Of a DNA stretch of 64,000 bases, positions 52,189 to 61,019 are shown one piece after another (the stretch's first letter is position 1; every line of letters begins with the position of its first letter). A program made the translations under genes and the position numbers. This stretch comes from JANXQG01 sp963775975 (GTDB lineage: Bacteria > Planctomycetota > Planctomycetia > Pirellulales > Thermoguttaceae). The stretch lies in the NCBI GenBank assembly GCA_963775975.1, contig CAVZKX010000002.1:992001-1056000 (forward strand), in the 5' to 3' direction. The notes beneath the pieces were generated by a model. It did not search any database. It saw only the letters and a program-made list of their open reading frames with translations, and was not told where the DNA came from.

Positions 52189-52836
52189 ATGTCGGCATTT
52201 ACTCGAATCGATGAGCAAAGCAGTCGGCTGATTCAGGCCGCCAATCAAGAGTCAATCCGTATTCAAAGTCAGCATCTTAGCAGCGGCCACCTCTTACTCG
52301 CGCTGCTCGACGCAAAATCCGACAATGCGGCCGAACTTCTCCGCTCCTTCGGCGTCGAGCCGCAGCGCATTCGGGCCGAAGTCGTCCGACTTTTGGCAGC
52401 GGAGGATGATGCGTCAAATGAATCGCCTAGAATGGTCTCGGTCGTTTCACACATGCTAGACGTTGCTACATCCCTTGCGCATGAGTTCGCGGGCCCTGAG
52501 CACCTATTGCTTGGTTTACTGCATGACCGAAATGACGTCGCCGTGCGCGCGCTAGAAGCCGCCGGCGTTGACACTAACAACTTGAGTGATAAGGTGCTTC
52601 ACGGAATGGTGCCGGGCTCCGCCGATGCCGTTAAGAAGTGGTTTGCCGAACGGGCCCGCTTCAGCGACCACCCGGAAGTCTTGCGTCTTAAGCGAAGCGT
52701 TGAGGAGGCACAGAAAGGCCTTGAGGATGCCGTGGCCGCGCAGGAATGGGAGAAAGCATGTGAGTTGCGCAGCAAACGAGTCGCCGATGAGGAGCGATTG
52801 CGGCGACTTTACGACGACTTAAGCCATGGCGCCTAG
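52189..52836 (+). CDS. Clp N-domain protein with UVR motif
   Basis: A 215-residue protein containing two Clp N-terminal repeats (SSGHLLLALLDAKSDNAAEL and FAGPEHLLLGLLHDRNDVA) and a C-terminal UVR motif (LEDAVAAQEWEKACELRSKR). It lacks the AAA+ ATPase modules of ClpC. It resembles a free adaptor combining the N-domain with the UvrB/McsA-like motif, which could bind ClpC or its substrates. No clpC is present in the window. Confidence 0.85.
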   Translation: MSAFTRIDEQSSRLIQAANQESIRIQSQHLSSGHLLLALLDAKSDNAAELLRSFGVEPQRIRAEVVRLLAAEDDASNESPRMVSVVSHMLDVATSLAHEFAGPEHLLLGLLHDRNDVAVRALEAAGVDTNNLSDKVLHGMVPGSADAVKKWFAERARFSDHPEVLRLKRSVEEAQKGLEDAVAAQEWEKACELRSKRVADEERLRRLYDDLSHGA

Positions 52837-52878
52837 CCAGGTTCGCCGATGGGCCTAACTGGTAACCATTCTACCCGT

Positions 52879-53853
52879 CTAGTGCATCTTCGGAAACATC
52901 TGCCGCACCATCGTAATGGCGGCGGGGCCGACGAGCACTACGAAGATGCCGGGGAAAATGAAGACCACCAGCGGGAAGAGTAGCTTGACGGCCGTCTTGG
53001 CGGCCTTTTCCTCTGCCATCTGGCTTCGGCGGGTGCGCATCGATTCGCTCTGCACGCGGAGGGCCTGCGCGACGCTCGATCCGAACTTGTCGGCTTGGAT
53101 CAATACGGCGGCCAGCCCGCGGAGGTCGGCCACGCCAGTCCGCACGCCCAGGTCGTGCAGCGCGTCGGAGCGGCTGCGGCCCATTTGCAAATGGAAGTTC
53201 GTCAAGTTGAACTCGGTGGAAAGCACCGGGTAGGCCTTCTTCATTTCCTCGCTTACCTTGCGCATCGCCTGGTCGAGCCCAAGACCGGCCTCGACGCACA
53301 CGACCATCATGTCCAGCACGTCGGGCAGGGCGAGGAAGATCGCCTGCATACGCTTCCTCGAGATGTAGCCCAGCACGATGTCGGGTGCCCAGAAGCAAAT
53401 CGCCGTCACGCCCGCCACCCAGATGAACGTATTCTGGCTGACGCCTTTCACATACAACAGCGTGCCGCCGCCGAAGCAAAAGCCGACAATCAGCAAGACG
53501 AACTTCAGGCCGTAGAAAATTGGCACCAGGCCTTCCGTGCGGAAGCCGGCGCTGGCCAAGGTGTTTTTCAGTTTGTTCGCGTCGGCTTCGCTCTTGGGAA
53601 CGAACGACTTGGTCAATTCCGACGTCTTTTGAATGACCGTGGAAACCGTGTCGGGTTTCTTGAGGATCGCCTCCGCCTGCGCCTGACGGCGCTTCTGCGG
53701 ATTCTTGATTTCGTCGAGCCGCTCCAAGGCGCGCGGTTTGCCTTTGGCCATGTATTCCAAGGTGACCCAGGCGACCGCGGCAAACGCGCCGAAGATCGCC
53801 AGCGGGACGAACTGGCCTATGGTGAACAGCGGCTGAACGGTTTCGGCAAACAT
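52879..53853 (-). CDS. tadC: TadC-like type II secretion F-domain protein
   Basis: A 324-residue inner-membrane protein of the T2SSF/GspF fold: membrane segments near residues 10-30, 110-150 and at the C-terminus, with the domain core FLALPDVLDMMVVCVEAGLG and LRGLAAVLIQADKFGSSVA. With TadB it forms the platform of the Tad (Flp) pilus machine. It is last in the cluster cpaF-tadB-tadC and is separated from tadB by 69 bp containing a strong palindrome. Confidence 0.9.
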   Translation of the reverse strand: MFAETVQPLFTIGQFVPLAIFGAFAAVAWVTLEYMAKGKPRALERLDEIKNPQKRRQAQAEAILKKPDTVSTVIQKTSELTKSFVPKSEADANKLKNTLASAGFRTEGLVPIFYGLKFVLLIVGFCFGGGTLLYVKGVSQNTFIWVAGVTAICFWAPDIVLGYISRKRMQAIFLALPDVLDMMVVCVEAGLGLDQAMRKVSEEMKKAYPVLSTEFNLTNFHLQMGRSRSDALHDLGVRTGVADLRGLAAVLIQADKFGSSVAQALRVQSESMRTRRSQMAEEKAAKTAVKLLFPLVVFIFPGIFVVLVGPAAITMVRQMFPKMH

Positions 53854-53864
53854 GGCTTTTCCTT

Positions 53865-53921
53865 GTATCCGGCACACTCCGTGTGCCGTTTTCCTGGCGG
53901 CACACGGAGTGTGCCGGATAC
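53865..53921. repeat. Perfect inverted repeat between tadB and tadC
   Basis: Arms 53865-53887 and 53899-53921 match 23 of 23 around an 11-base loop. Each arm is a hairpin (GGCACAC-TCC-GTGTGCC). The element ends at the tadB stop codon (53923-53925) and lies 12 bp before the tadC start, so it could attenuate or stabilise the operon mRNA. Confidence 0.9.
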
Positions 53922-53922
53922 A

Positions 53923-54891
53923 TTACACCTTAATCTCCACAATCTTCTTAATGACAATCGCGCCGAGGACTTGCATGAATATGGCGATGGCCAGCATTTT
54001 TCGGCCGGCCCTGTCGGTAAATAACTGCGAAACGTACGCCGGGTTCAAGTTGTATACGATCACGAACAGCACCAGCGGCAGGGCCATGAGCACAATGCCC
54101 GACAAACGGCCTTCGCCGGTCAGGGCCTTGACCTGGCCGAGGATTTTGAAGCGGTTGCGGATCAAGGTGCCGATCTTGTCGAGGATTTCGGAGAGATCGC
54201 CGCCCGTCTGCCGCTGCAAAATGACGGCCGTGACGAAGAACCGCAAGTCGAGGTTGGGGACGCGCTCGCACATCGCCCGCAGGCTGTCGTCCATCGCCAC
54301 GCCCAGGTTCTGCTCGTCGAACACGCGGCCGAATTCCTTGCCGATCGGCGCGGCCATTTCGCTCGCCACGGCATTGAAGCCGAAGGAGAGGCTCTGTCCG
54401 GCGCGAAGCGCGCGGGCCATCATTTCCAGAGCGTCGGGCAGTTGCGTATTGAACGTATTGAAGCGCCGCTTGCGCCGCATCAAGAGCCAAAACATCGGCA
54501 GCGATCCGGCGACAATTGCGGCCAGCGGCACCATGGCTGCCGGGGCTTTCATGACGATTGTCACCGCTCCGCCGGCCAGGCCCACCACGAGCGAAACCAT
54601 CGCCAGCTTGCTGATGGTCAGCGTCGTATCGGCCTGCTCGAAAATCAATTCGAGGTTGCCGAAACGTGCGAACCACTGGGCCAGCATGTGCGGCGCGTCG
54701 TCCAGCGGCCGAGAGAGGACGCTATTGTCCTTGAGCAGGTTGTCCTTTCCCGCCGCCGCGTTGGTGTTTGTCAATACATCGAGCCGGTCCTCCAGTTTCG
54801 ACGCTGGGGGCTTGGCGAAAAGCATCACCGCCCCGCCCACGAGCGTGGCCACGGCGACGAAAGCCAGGATTGCCAATACCAAGGGACTCAC
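53923..54891 (-). CDS. tadB: TadB-like type II secretion F-domain protein
   Basis: A 322-residue membrane protein with N-terminal hydrophobic segments (LAILAFVAVATLVGGAVML; SLVVGLAGGAVTIVM), the F domain (FNTQLPDALEMMARALRAGQ, FFVTAVILQRQTGGDLSEI) and C-terminal segments. It starts at GTG, three bases after the cpaF stop. It is a platform component of the Tad pilus. Confidence 0.92.
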   Translation of the reverse strand: MSPLVLAILAFVAVATLVGGAVMLFAKPPASKLEDRLDVLTNTNAAAGKDNLLKDNSVLSRPLDDAPHMLAQWFARFGNLELIFEQADTTLTISKLAMVSLVVGLAGGAVTIVMKAPAAMVPLAAIVAGSLPMFWLLMRRKRRFNTFNTQLPDALEMMARALRAGQSLSFGFNAVASEMAAPIGKEFGRVFDEQNLGVAMDDSLRAMCERVPNLDLRFFVTAVILQRQTGGDLSEILDKIGTLIRNRFKILGQVKALTGEGRLSGIVLMALPLVLFVIVYNLNPAYVSQLFTDRAGRKMLAIAIFMQVLGAIVIKKIVEIKV

Positions 54892-54894
54892 GTG

Positions 54895-56219
54895 TTAATC
54901 CTCCAGCATGACGCGTTCGCGGAATGCGCTGGACGGCAGGCGGACGCCGGCCGACTCGAGGCGGTGCATGAACTTCGGCCGCACGCCGGTGGAGACGAAA
55001 CGGCCGTAGGCTCGGCCCATTTCGTCGATGCCGTCCTGTATGTAGCGGTAGATGTCCTGCATCACGATCGTGTCCTGCTCCATGCCGCAGATTTCGGTGA
55101 TGTAGGTGATTTTGCGCGGACCGCCCTGCAAGCGCGAGGCCTGTACGATCAGGTTCACGGCGCCGGCGATCTGCGTCCGCATGGCCTTCAACGGCAGCTC
55201 GAAGCCCGACATGAGTGATCATCGTTTCCAGTCGGGACAAGGCGTCGCGGGGCGTGTTGGCGTGGATCGTGGTCATCGAGCCTTCGTGGCCGGTGTTCAT
55301 GGCCTGGAGCATGTCCAGCGTCTCGCCGCCGCGGCACTCGCCGATGATGATTCGCTCGGGCCGCATACGCAGGGCATTCTTCACCAGGTCGGTGGCCGAG
55401 ATCGCGCCTTTGCCTTCGATGTTCGGCGGACGCGTTTCCAACCGCACGACGTGGTCCTGCTGGAGCTGCAATTCGGCCGCGTCTTCGATCGTCACGATGC
55501 GGTCCGAGTTGGAAATGAAGCTGGAAAGCGTGTTCAGCAGCGTCGTCTTACCGGAGCCGGTTCCGCCCGATATGATGATGTTCAAGCGGGCCTTGATCGC
55601 GCCTTCCAGGAGCATCACCATTTCCGGCGTGAAGGCCTTGTAGTTCAAGCAGGTCTTCCAGCTTCAGCGGGTTGGCGCCGAAACGGCGGATGGACACGCA
55701 AGCCCCGTCCAATGCCAGCGGCGGAATGATGGCGTTGAAACGCGAACCGTCCGACATGCGGGCGTCGACCATCGGGCAGGTCTCGTCCACGCGGCGGCCG
55801 ACCTTGGAAATGATGCGGTCGATGATCTGCATCAAATGGTCGTTGTCGCGGAAGACGACAGCCGTCTTTTCCATCTTGCCGCGGCGTTCGCAGTAGATGT
55901 TCTTCGGCCCGTTGATCAGGATGTCGTTGATCGTGGCGTCTTTCAGGAGGAATTCCAGCGGGCCGAGGCCGAACGTTTCGTCGAGCACTTCGCCGACGAG
56001 CTGCTCGCGCTCGGCGCGGTTTAGCAGCGTGTCTTCGCTGTCGCAGAGGTGTTCGACGACCAGTCGGATCTCGCGGCGAAGGATGTCTCCTTCCAGCTCG
56101 CCCACTTTGGTCAGGTCGAGTTTGTCGACGAGCTTGCCGTGGATCCGCTGTTTGAGTTCTTCCAGCGAGGATTCCTTGCTTTCGCCGCTTTGCCGCAGGG
56201 GCATACGAGGTGGAGGCAT
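54895..56219 (-). pseudogene. cpaF: CpaF/TadA pilus assembly ATPase, two frameshifts
   Basis: Three frames make one secretion ATPase of about 440 residues. Frame one (from 56219) carries the N-terminal domain (LVEHLCDSEDTLLNRAEREQ, INDILINGPKNIYCERRGK). Frame two carries Walker A (IIISGGTGSGKTTLLNTL), the Asp box (RIVTIEDAAELQLQQ) and GECRGGETLDMLQAM. Frame three carries the end (MSGFELPLKAMRTQIAGAVN). Each break fits one surplus base, near 55646 and 55216. The family is very conserved and the surrounding tad genes are intact, so two sequencing errors seem more likely than a true loss. Confidence 0.85.
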
Positions 56220-56408
56220 GTCGTGCGACTTTCCTTGCCGTTAGGCTTGCGTGATCTGGGTGGACTTTGGTGTCTGAGTAAAGATAGACCAAAATTCGCG
56301 CGCGGAGCGGCGGCGGGACGGCTGATAATCTCCTTAAGACGCGGCACAAATGCCGATCGTAGGGGTGATGACGGATACGCGTTTGTTGCCCATGCAGGCA
56401 ACCTACCG

Positions 56409-56437
56409 TTGGTTGACGGCGAGTTTTGGTGTAGAAT
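56409..56437 (+). promoter_or_regulatory. Candidate promoter of the VapBC pair
   Basis: TTGGTT at 56409-56414 and TAGAAT at 56432-56437, 17 bases apart, lie about 65 bases before the antitoxin start. The rest of the 284-base gap between cpaF and this pair shows no gene. Confidence 0.4.
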
Positions 56438-56503
56438 GAAATGCGAGGTTTACAAGGGAGCGAAGGGAACGAATAGACGGGTCGCAAACCTGCGAGAAAT
56501 GCC

Positions 56504-56737
56504 ATGGTAAAAGTCACTGCGATCGAATCCGACGATAAGGTCCGGTTGCCGCACGAGTGGGTCGAGGAGTTTGGTTTGCACGGATTCATCGCCCTGGAAA
56601 AAGCCGTGGAAGGAATCATCGTGCGCCGTTGTCCCGATTTGACATGGGAGGAAGTGTTCGCCGACAAATTGCCGATTGGGTCAAGTGCTGCGGAACGTGA
56701 CCTGTCTGAGGTGAGCGGCGATGACTACCTCTTCTAG
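56504..56737 (+). CDS. Putative VapB-type antitoxin
   Basis: A 77-residue protein with an N-terminal AbrB-like beta unit (VKVTAIESDDKVRLPHEWVE) and an acidic C-terminus (ERDLSEVSGDDYLF). It overlaps the PIN toxin gene by 17 bp, a standard antitoxin-toxin arrangement. It should bind the toxin and repress its own promoter. Confidence 0.75.
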   Translation: MVKVTAIESDDKVRLPHEWVEEFGLHGFIALEKAVEGIIVRRCPDLTWEEVFADKLPIGSSAAERDLSEVSGDDYLF

Positions 56738-57308
56738 TTTTCCTCAGCGGGGCCTTGACGCCGGCCCGATCATCTACAGCCTTCTCGATGGACATCCCGC
56801 ATCGGCTGTCTGCGAGGGTCACATCCGCGGTCATTCTGGCTGGCTCACGACGGCAGTCACATTGCTGGAAGTCGACGCCGTTTTGCGAAAAGTTTATGGA
56901 GTGGCTGCTGATCTCGCCGCGCGAAAACTGGCACAGTTTGCCAATGGTCCGATCGTTATTTCGGTTGTTGACGCCAGTTTGGCGATCTCTGCGGTGGACT
57001 GTGCCAACGCATTGGGAATCGATTTGGGGGACGCTGTTCTCTTGGAGACTTGCCGGAGCCACGGTGCGGCGACGATCAGTACCGACGATGCAAAGTTTGC
57101 CAGCGTCTGCGGCAAGCTCAACGTCAAGGCTGAGACGCCCATCGATTCGGCGATGCGCCGGCAAATCGCAGCGTGGGAATCAGCGAACGTGCCGCTGAAG
57201 GGCTTGGCACGTTTATTGTCTCAGGTTCGCACGTGGATCGGGAATCGGGACTCGAGCTTGGCGGAAGATTTTTGGAACCAAACGGGCGCCGGCAGCCACG
57301 TGCCGTAG
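56721..57308 (+). CDS. PIN-domain toxin (VapC-like)
   Basis: A 195-residue protein with PIN acidic residues in LDAGPIIYSLLDGHPA, LLEVDAVLRKVYG, and LGDAVLLETCRSHGAATIST with the following DDAKFA. Canonical VapC toxins are about 130-150 residues. Here about 50 extra C-terminal residues (RQIAAWESANVPLKGL) extend beyond the domain. Family members cleave tRNA or rRNA. The start overlaps the antitoxin; a shorter start is possible. Confidence 0.82.
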   Translation: MTTSSSFPQRGLDAGPIIYSLLDGHPASAVCEGHIRGHSGWLTTAVTLLEVDAVLRKVYGVAADLAARKLAQFANGPIVISVVDASLAISAVDCANALGIDLGDAVLLETCRSHGAATISTDDAKFASVCGKLNVKAETPIDSAMRRQIAAWESANVPLKGLARLLSQVRTWIGNRDSSLAEDFWNQTGAGSHVP

Positions 57309-57456
57309 GGAGTCGGAACGGCGGAGCATCGCAATTCAAGAATCGAGATGCGCGACGGAATAACGAGCACTTCAAACAGAATGAAGGTCATTGACGAACT
57401 CCGCCGCAAACCGGACAATAATAGGTATATCGACTCGCATTATTCGGAAAGTCCCC

Positions 57457-58701
57457 ATGAACTCGATCGAAAAGCATGACCCGGAAGTCTGGGCGGCCAT
57501 TGCCGGCGAAATTGAGCGCCAGCGCGACGGCCTGGAAATGATCGCCAGCGAAAACTACACCAGCACGGCCGTCATGCAGTGCATGGGCAGCGTGCTTACC
57601 AACAAGTACGCAGAAGGCTACCCCGGCAAACGCTACTACGGCGGCTGCGAGTTCGTCGATCTCGCCGAAGACCTGGCCCGCAATCGAGCCAAGCAGATTT
57701 TCGGCGCCCAGCACGTCAACGTGCAGCCGCATTCCGGCGCCCAGGCCAATACGGCAGTCTACTTCGCCATGCTCAATCCGGGCGACGTGGTGCTCGGGCT
57801 CGACCTGGCCCACGGCGGACATCTGACGCACGGCATGAAGCTCAACGTCTCAGGCAAGCTCTACCACTTTTATAGCTACGGCGTGCGGCCCGATACGCAC
57901 CGCATCGACTTCGACCAGCTTGCCGCCTTGGCCAAAGAACATAAGCCGAAGATGATCGTGGCCGGCGCGAGCGCCTATCCCCGCGAGATTCCCCACGATA
58001 AGTTCGCCGAGATCGCCCGTAGCGTGGGCGCGAAGTTGATGGTCGATATGGCCCATTACGCCGGGCTGGTGGCAACGGGCCTGCACCACGACCCCGTGCC
58101 GCTTTCGGATTTTGTGACCACTACCACGCACAAGACGCTCCGCGGCCCGCGCGGCGGCATGATCCTCTGTAAAGAAGAGTACGCTAAGGACATCGACCGC
58201 TCGGTTTTTCCGGGCATTCAGGGCGGGCCGTTGATGCACGTCATCGCCGGCAAGGCGGTCTGTTTTGGCGAGGCCCTTACGCCGGCCTATAAAACCTACA
58301 TGCGGCAGGTCGTGGAAAACGCCAAGACGCTGGCCGAAGTGCTCACCGGCGGCGGCGCGCGGCTGGTGAGCGGCGGCACGGACAATCACCTCATGCTGGC
58401 GGACGTGACGCCGTTGGGACTCTCCGGCGGCCAGGCCGAAAAAGCCCTCGACCATAGCGGCATCACGGTCAACAAGAACATGATCCCCTTCGACCAGCGG
58501 AAGCCAATGGACCCCTCCGGCGTTCGCATCGGCACTCCGGCCATCACCAGCCGCGGGCTGGGCTGCGGGGAGATGCGTTCCATCGGCGGCTGGATCCTGG
58601 AAGCGATTCGCGGCCACGACCAACCGGCCGTGCTGGACCGCATCCGCGGCAACGTCCGCGAATTGTGCAAACAGTTCCCCGTTCCGGCGGATAGAGATTA
58701 A
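57457..58701 (+). CDS. glyA: Serine hydroxymethyltransferase
   Basis: A 414-residue PLP enzyme interconverting serine and glycine with tetrahydrofolate. Family motifs: EMIASENYTS, KYAEGYPGKRYYGGCE, VNVQPHSGAQANTAVY, the Schiff-base Lys in VTTTTHKTLRGPRGG, and RIGTPAITSRG. The ATG at 57457 gives the usual N-terminus; codons further upstream are not conserved. A repeat element follows immediately. Confidence 0.96.
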   Translation: MNSIEKHDPEVWAAIAGEIERQRDGLEMIASENYTSTAVMQCMGSVLTNKYAEGYPGKRYYGGCEFVDLAEDLARNRAKQIFGAQHVNVQPHSGAQANTAVYFAMLNPGDVVLGLDLAHGGHLTHGMKLNVSGKLYHFYSYGVRPDTHRIDFDQLAALAKEHKPKMIVAGASAYPREIPHDKFAEIARSVGAKLMVDMAHYAGLVATGLHHDPVPLSDFVTTTTHKTLRGPRGGMILCKEEYAKDIDRSVFPGIQGGPLMHVIAGKAVCFGEALTPAYKTYMRQVVENAKTLAEVLTGGGARLVSGGTDNHLMLADVTPLGLSGGQAEKALDHSGITVNKNMIPFDQRKPMDPSGVRIGTPAITSRGLGCGEMRSIGGWILEAIRGHDQPAVLDRIRGNVRELCKQFPVPADRD

Positions 58702-58704
58702 ACT

Positions 58705-58740
58705 GCCCTCACCCCCGGCCCCTCTCCCGAAACGGGCGAG
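58705..58740. repeat. CCCCTCTCC-type repeat element
   Basis: GCCCTCACCCCCGGCCCCTC leads into a CCCG-AAA-CGGG hairpin between glyA and the response regulator gene. It matches the intergenic copies near 37693 and the one inside lnt. Confidence 0.7.
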
Positions 58741-58747
58741 CGGAGAC

Positions 58748-59203
58748 ATGATGCCCTCAAGCAAAATCCTCATCGCCGACGACAACCAGCCCAACGTCGA
58801 ACTTCTAGAGGCCTACCTAGCCGAGGTCGAGTGTGAAATCGCCACGGCCTACGATGGCCATGAGACGCTGGAAAAGGTCACGCAGTTTCAGCCGGACTTG
58901 ATCCTCTTGGACATCATGATGCCGAAGCTCAGCGGCTTCGAGGTCTGCAAGATGCTCAAAAGCGATGAGTCCACCAAGCAAATCATGATCTTTATGGTCA
59001 CGGCTCTGAGCGAGCCGGGCGACATCGAGAGGGCTGTGGCGGCCGGCTGCAACGATTTTCTCAGCAAGCCGATCAACAAGCTGGACTTTCTCTTGCGAGT
59101 CGAGAATCTGCTGAAGCTTCGTCATGTGACCGACGAGCTGGATCGCCTGCGGCGCTACATCGACGAGATGGAGGCTGGCAGAGGACCGCACGAAGACCGA
59201 TAA
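58748..59203 (+). CDS. Single-domain response regulator
   Basis: A 151-residue receiver-domain protein. The acidic pair Asp11-Asp12 (ILIADDNQP), phospho-acceptor Asp55 (LILLDIMMP), Thr85 (MVTALS) and Lys107 (FLSKPI) are all present. A short helical tail (LDRLRRYIDEME) replaces an output domain. It probably relays phosphate or modulates a partner such as a pilus or secretion system. No kinase is adjacent. The second ATG at 58751 is equally possible. Confidence 0.92.
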   Translation: MMPSSKILIADDNQPNVELLEAYLAEVECEIATAYDGHETLEKVTQFQPDLILLDIMMPKLSGFEVCKMLKSDESTKQIMIFMVTALSEPGDIERAVAAGCNDFLSKPINKLDFLLRVENLLKLRHVTDELDRLRRYIDEMEAGRGPHEDR

Positions 59204-59276
59204 GAAACCGACTTGCCGCAGTCCGACGATTTGGGTTGTACCAGGCCGCCGCCTCCCGATTACGGATGCAATCCGC

Positions 59277-59476
59277 CTTAACCCCGGAGGGGCGCTTGAA
59301 AATAGCCCAGCGATTTATCGCCGGGATGAGAATTGCGAGCGATTCGCTGTAGTCCCGTAGGGACGGCTGAAATGCGGTGGTCCATTCAGTCGTCCCTACG
59401 GGACTTATGATCTGTTAACGCTTCGGACCCAGCGATGAATCGCTGGGCTACTATCAAGTGACCCTCCGGGTCAAAG
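59277..59476. repeat. Large (about 200 bp) nested palindrome
   Basis: The left half, with CCCCGGAGGG near 59283 and TAGCCCAGCGATTTATCGCC from 59303, mirrors the right half, with CCCAGCGATGAATCGCTGGG from 59428 and ACCCTCCGGGTC near 59461. Near the centre AGTCCCGTAGGGACGGCTGA (59351-59370) pairs with TCAGTCGTCCCTACGGGACT (59386-59405). Pairing is imperfect but spans almost all of the gap between the response regulator and DAHP synthase genes. It may be a miniature mobile element without a transposase. Confidence 0.75.
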
Positions 59477-59501
59477 AACAACGAGCTTGTTGCAAGTTTC
59501 C

Positions 59502-60848
59502 ATGCCTTCCTGGTCTCCCGATTCCTGGCGCGATAAACCGATCGCGCAGCGGATCGACTATCCCGACGCGGACGCCCTGCGCGGCGCGCTGGCCGATCTC
59601 GCGCAATTGCCACCGCTGGTGACGAGCTGGGAGGTCGAGGGCCTCAAGGAGCAACTAGCTGCCGCGGCCCGCGGCGAACGGTTTTTGCTCCAAGGCGGCG
59701 ACTGCTCGGAAAACTTCGACGACTGCCGGCCGGCGATCATCGCCAGCAATCTCAAGGTGATGCTCAAGATGAGCCTGGTGCTCATCTACGGCTGCCGCAA
59801 GCGGGTTATCCGGGTGGGTCGCGTGGCCGGACAGTATGCCAAGCCGCGTTCTTCACCCACGGAAACACGGGACGGCCTCACGCTGCCCAGCTACCGCGGC
59901 CCGTTGATCAACCGGCCCGGTTTTTCCGCGGAGGAGCGGATTCCACAGCCAGCCAATCTGCTGGAAGGCTATCATCGCGCGGCGCTGACGATCAATTTCA
60001 TTCGCGCGCTGGTCGGCGGCGGCTTCGCGGACTTGCACCATCCCGAGTTGTGGAACGTCGGCTTCGTCCGCCACGCCGTGGCGGCCGACGACTACTTCAA
60101 GATGGTCGATTCGATCGGCGGGGCGATCCGCTTCATGGAGGCCGCGGCCGGCCATCCGCTGGAAGACCTGACCCGCGTCGATTTTTACACCAGCCACGAG
60201 GGCCTGCACTTGGACTACGAACAGGCGCAGACGCGGCAGGTCCCGCATCGGCCGGGCAAGTGGTACAACCTCTGCACTCATTTTCCCTGGATCGGCGACC
60301 GCACCCGGCAGCTCGACGGCGCGCACGTGGAGTACTTCCGCGGCATCGCCAATCCGATCGGCGTGAAAGTGGGCCCATCCATGACGCCCGACGAACTGCT
60401 GGAACTGATCGACGCACTCGACCCGGAGAGCGAGCCCGGCCGCTTGACTCTGATCCATCGCTTCGGCTCGAAGCGCCTGCGGCAATGCCTGCCGCCGTTA
60501 ATTGAAGCGGTCCTCCGCCGCGGCCGCCAGGTTATATGGTGCTGCGACCCGATGCACGGCAATACGGTCGCCACCTCGTCGGGAGTCAAGACCCGCTCAT
60601 TCGACGACATTCTTGAGGAGCTTCTGCTTGCGTTCGACGTGCATAACGACCTCGGCTCGCACTTCGGGGGGGTCCATATCGAACTTACCGGCGAAGACGT
60701 GACCGAGTGTATCGGCGGTGCCTGCGGGCTCAGCGAGGCCGACCTGGGCAGGGCTTATTCGAGCGAGGTCGATCCGCGGCTTAACTACGAGCAGGCCTTG
60801 GAAATAGCGTTTGCCATCGCCCGGCGGATGAGCCAAGGACGGCGGTAG
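59502..60848 (+). CDS. Class II DAHP synthase (3-deoxy-7-phosphoheptulonate synthase)
   Basis: A 448-residue enzyme that condenses phosphoenolpyruvate and erythrose 4-phosphate, the first step of aromatic amino-acid synthesis. Class II (plant/AroF-II) motifs: FLLQGGDCSENFDDC, RVGRVAGQYAKPRSSP, HEGLHLDYE, GVKVGPSMTPDELL, VIWCCDPMHGNT and GGVHIELTGEDVTECIGG. The ATG at 59502 is used; five codons upstream a TTG also opens the frame. Length is standard. Confidence 0.95.
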   Translation: MPSWSPDSWRDKPIAQRIDYPDADALRGALADLAQLPPLVTSWEVEGLKEQLAAAARGERFLLQGGDCSENFDDCRPAIIASNLKVMLKMSLVLIYGCRKRVIRVGRVAGQYAKPRSSPTETRDGLTLPSYRGPLINRPGFSAEERIPQPANLLEGYHRAALTINFIRALVGGGFADLHHPELWNVGFVRHAVAADDYFKMVDSIGGAIRFMEAAAGHPLEDLTRVDFYTSHEGLHLDYEQAQTRQVPHRPGKWYNLCTHFPWIGDRTRQLDGAHVEYFRGIANPIGVKVGPSMTPDELLELIDALDPESEPGRLTLIHRFGSKRLRQCLPPLIEAVLRRGRQVIWCCDPMHGNTVATSSGVKTRSFDDILEELLLAFDVHNDLGSHFGGVHIELTGEDVTECIGGACGLSEADLGRAYSSEVDPRLNYEQALEIAFAIARRMSQGRR

Positions 60849-60867
60849 GGTGGGACCATCTCCATAT

Positions 60868-60921
60868 AAGCCCGAAGCGCAAGCGAGAGGGCCGTTTCCC
60901 GCTCGCTGGCGCTTCGGGCTT
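60868..60921. repeat. Inverted repeat, 20-bp arms
   Basis: Arms 60868-60887 and 60902-60921 match at 19 of 20 positions (core AAGCCCGAAGCGC) around a 14-base loop, after the DAHP synthase gene and the GTAGGGTGGGA motif. It probably ends that transcript or is a dispersed repeat. TATAAT at 60951-60956 beyond it may be the -10 box of the next gene. Confidence 0.75.
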
Positions 60922-61019
60922 CTATTGCGGAAACCGCTTGCTCGGCACGATATAATGGGATAGCATGGCACTAGAGCGGGGCAGGGTTCTGGAATCTCTC
61001 CAATATAGAGGTGCGCGAG

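Noticed and set aside
52871..53923. Frame opposite in register to tadC starting YPAHSVCRQENG
   Set aside because: It is a shadow of tadC plus the palindrome at 53865-53921; the tadC frame has clear membrane segments and F-domain motifs.
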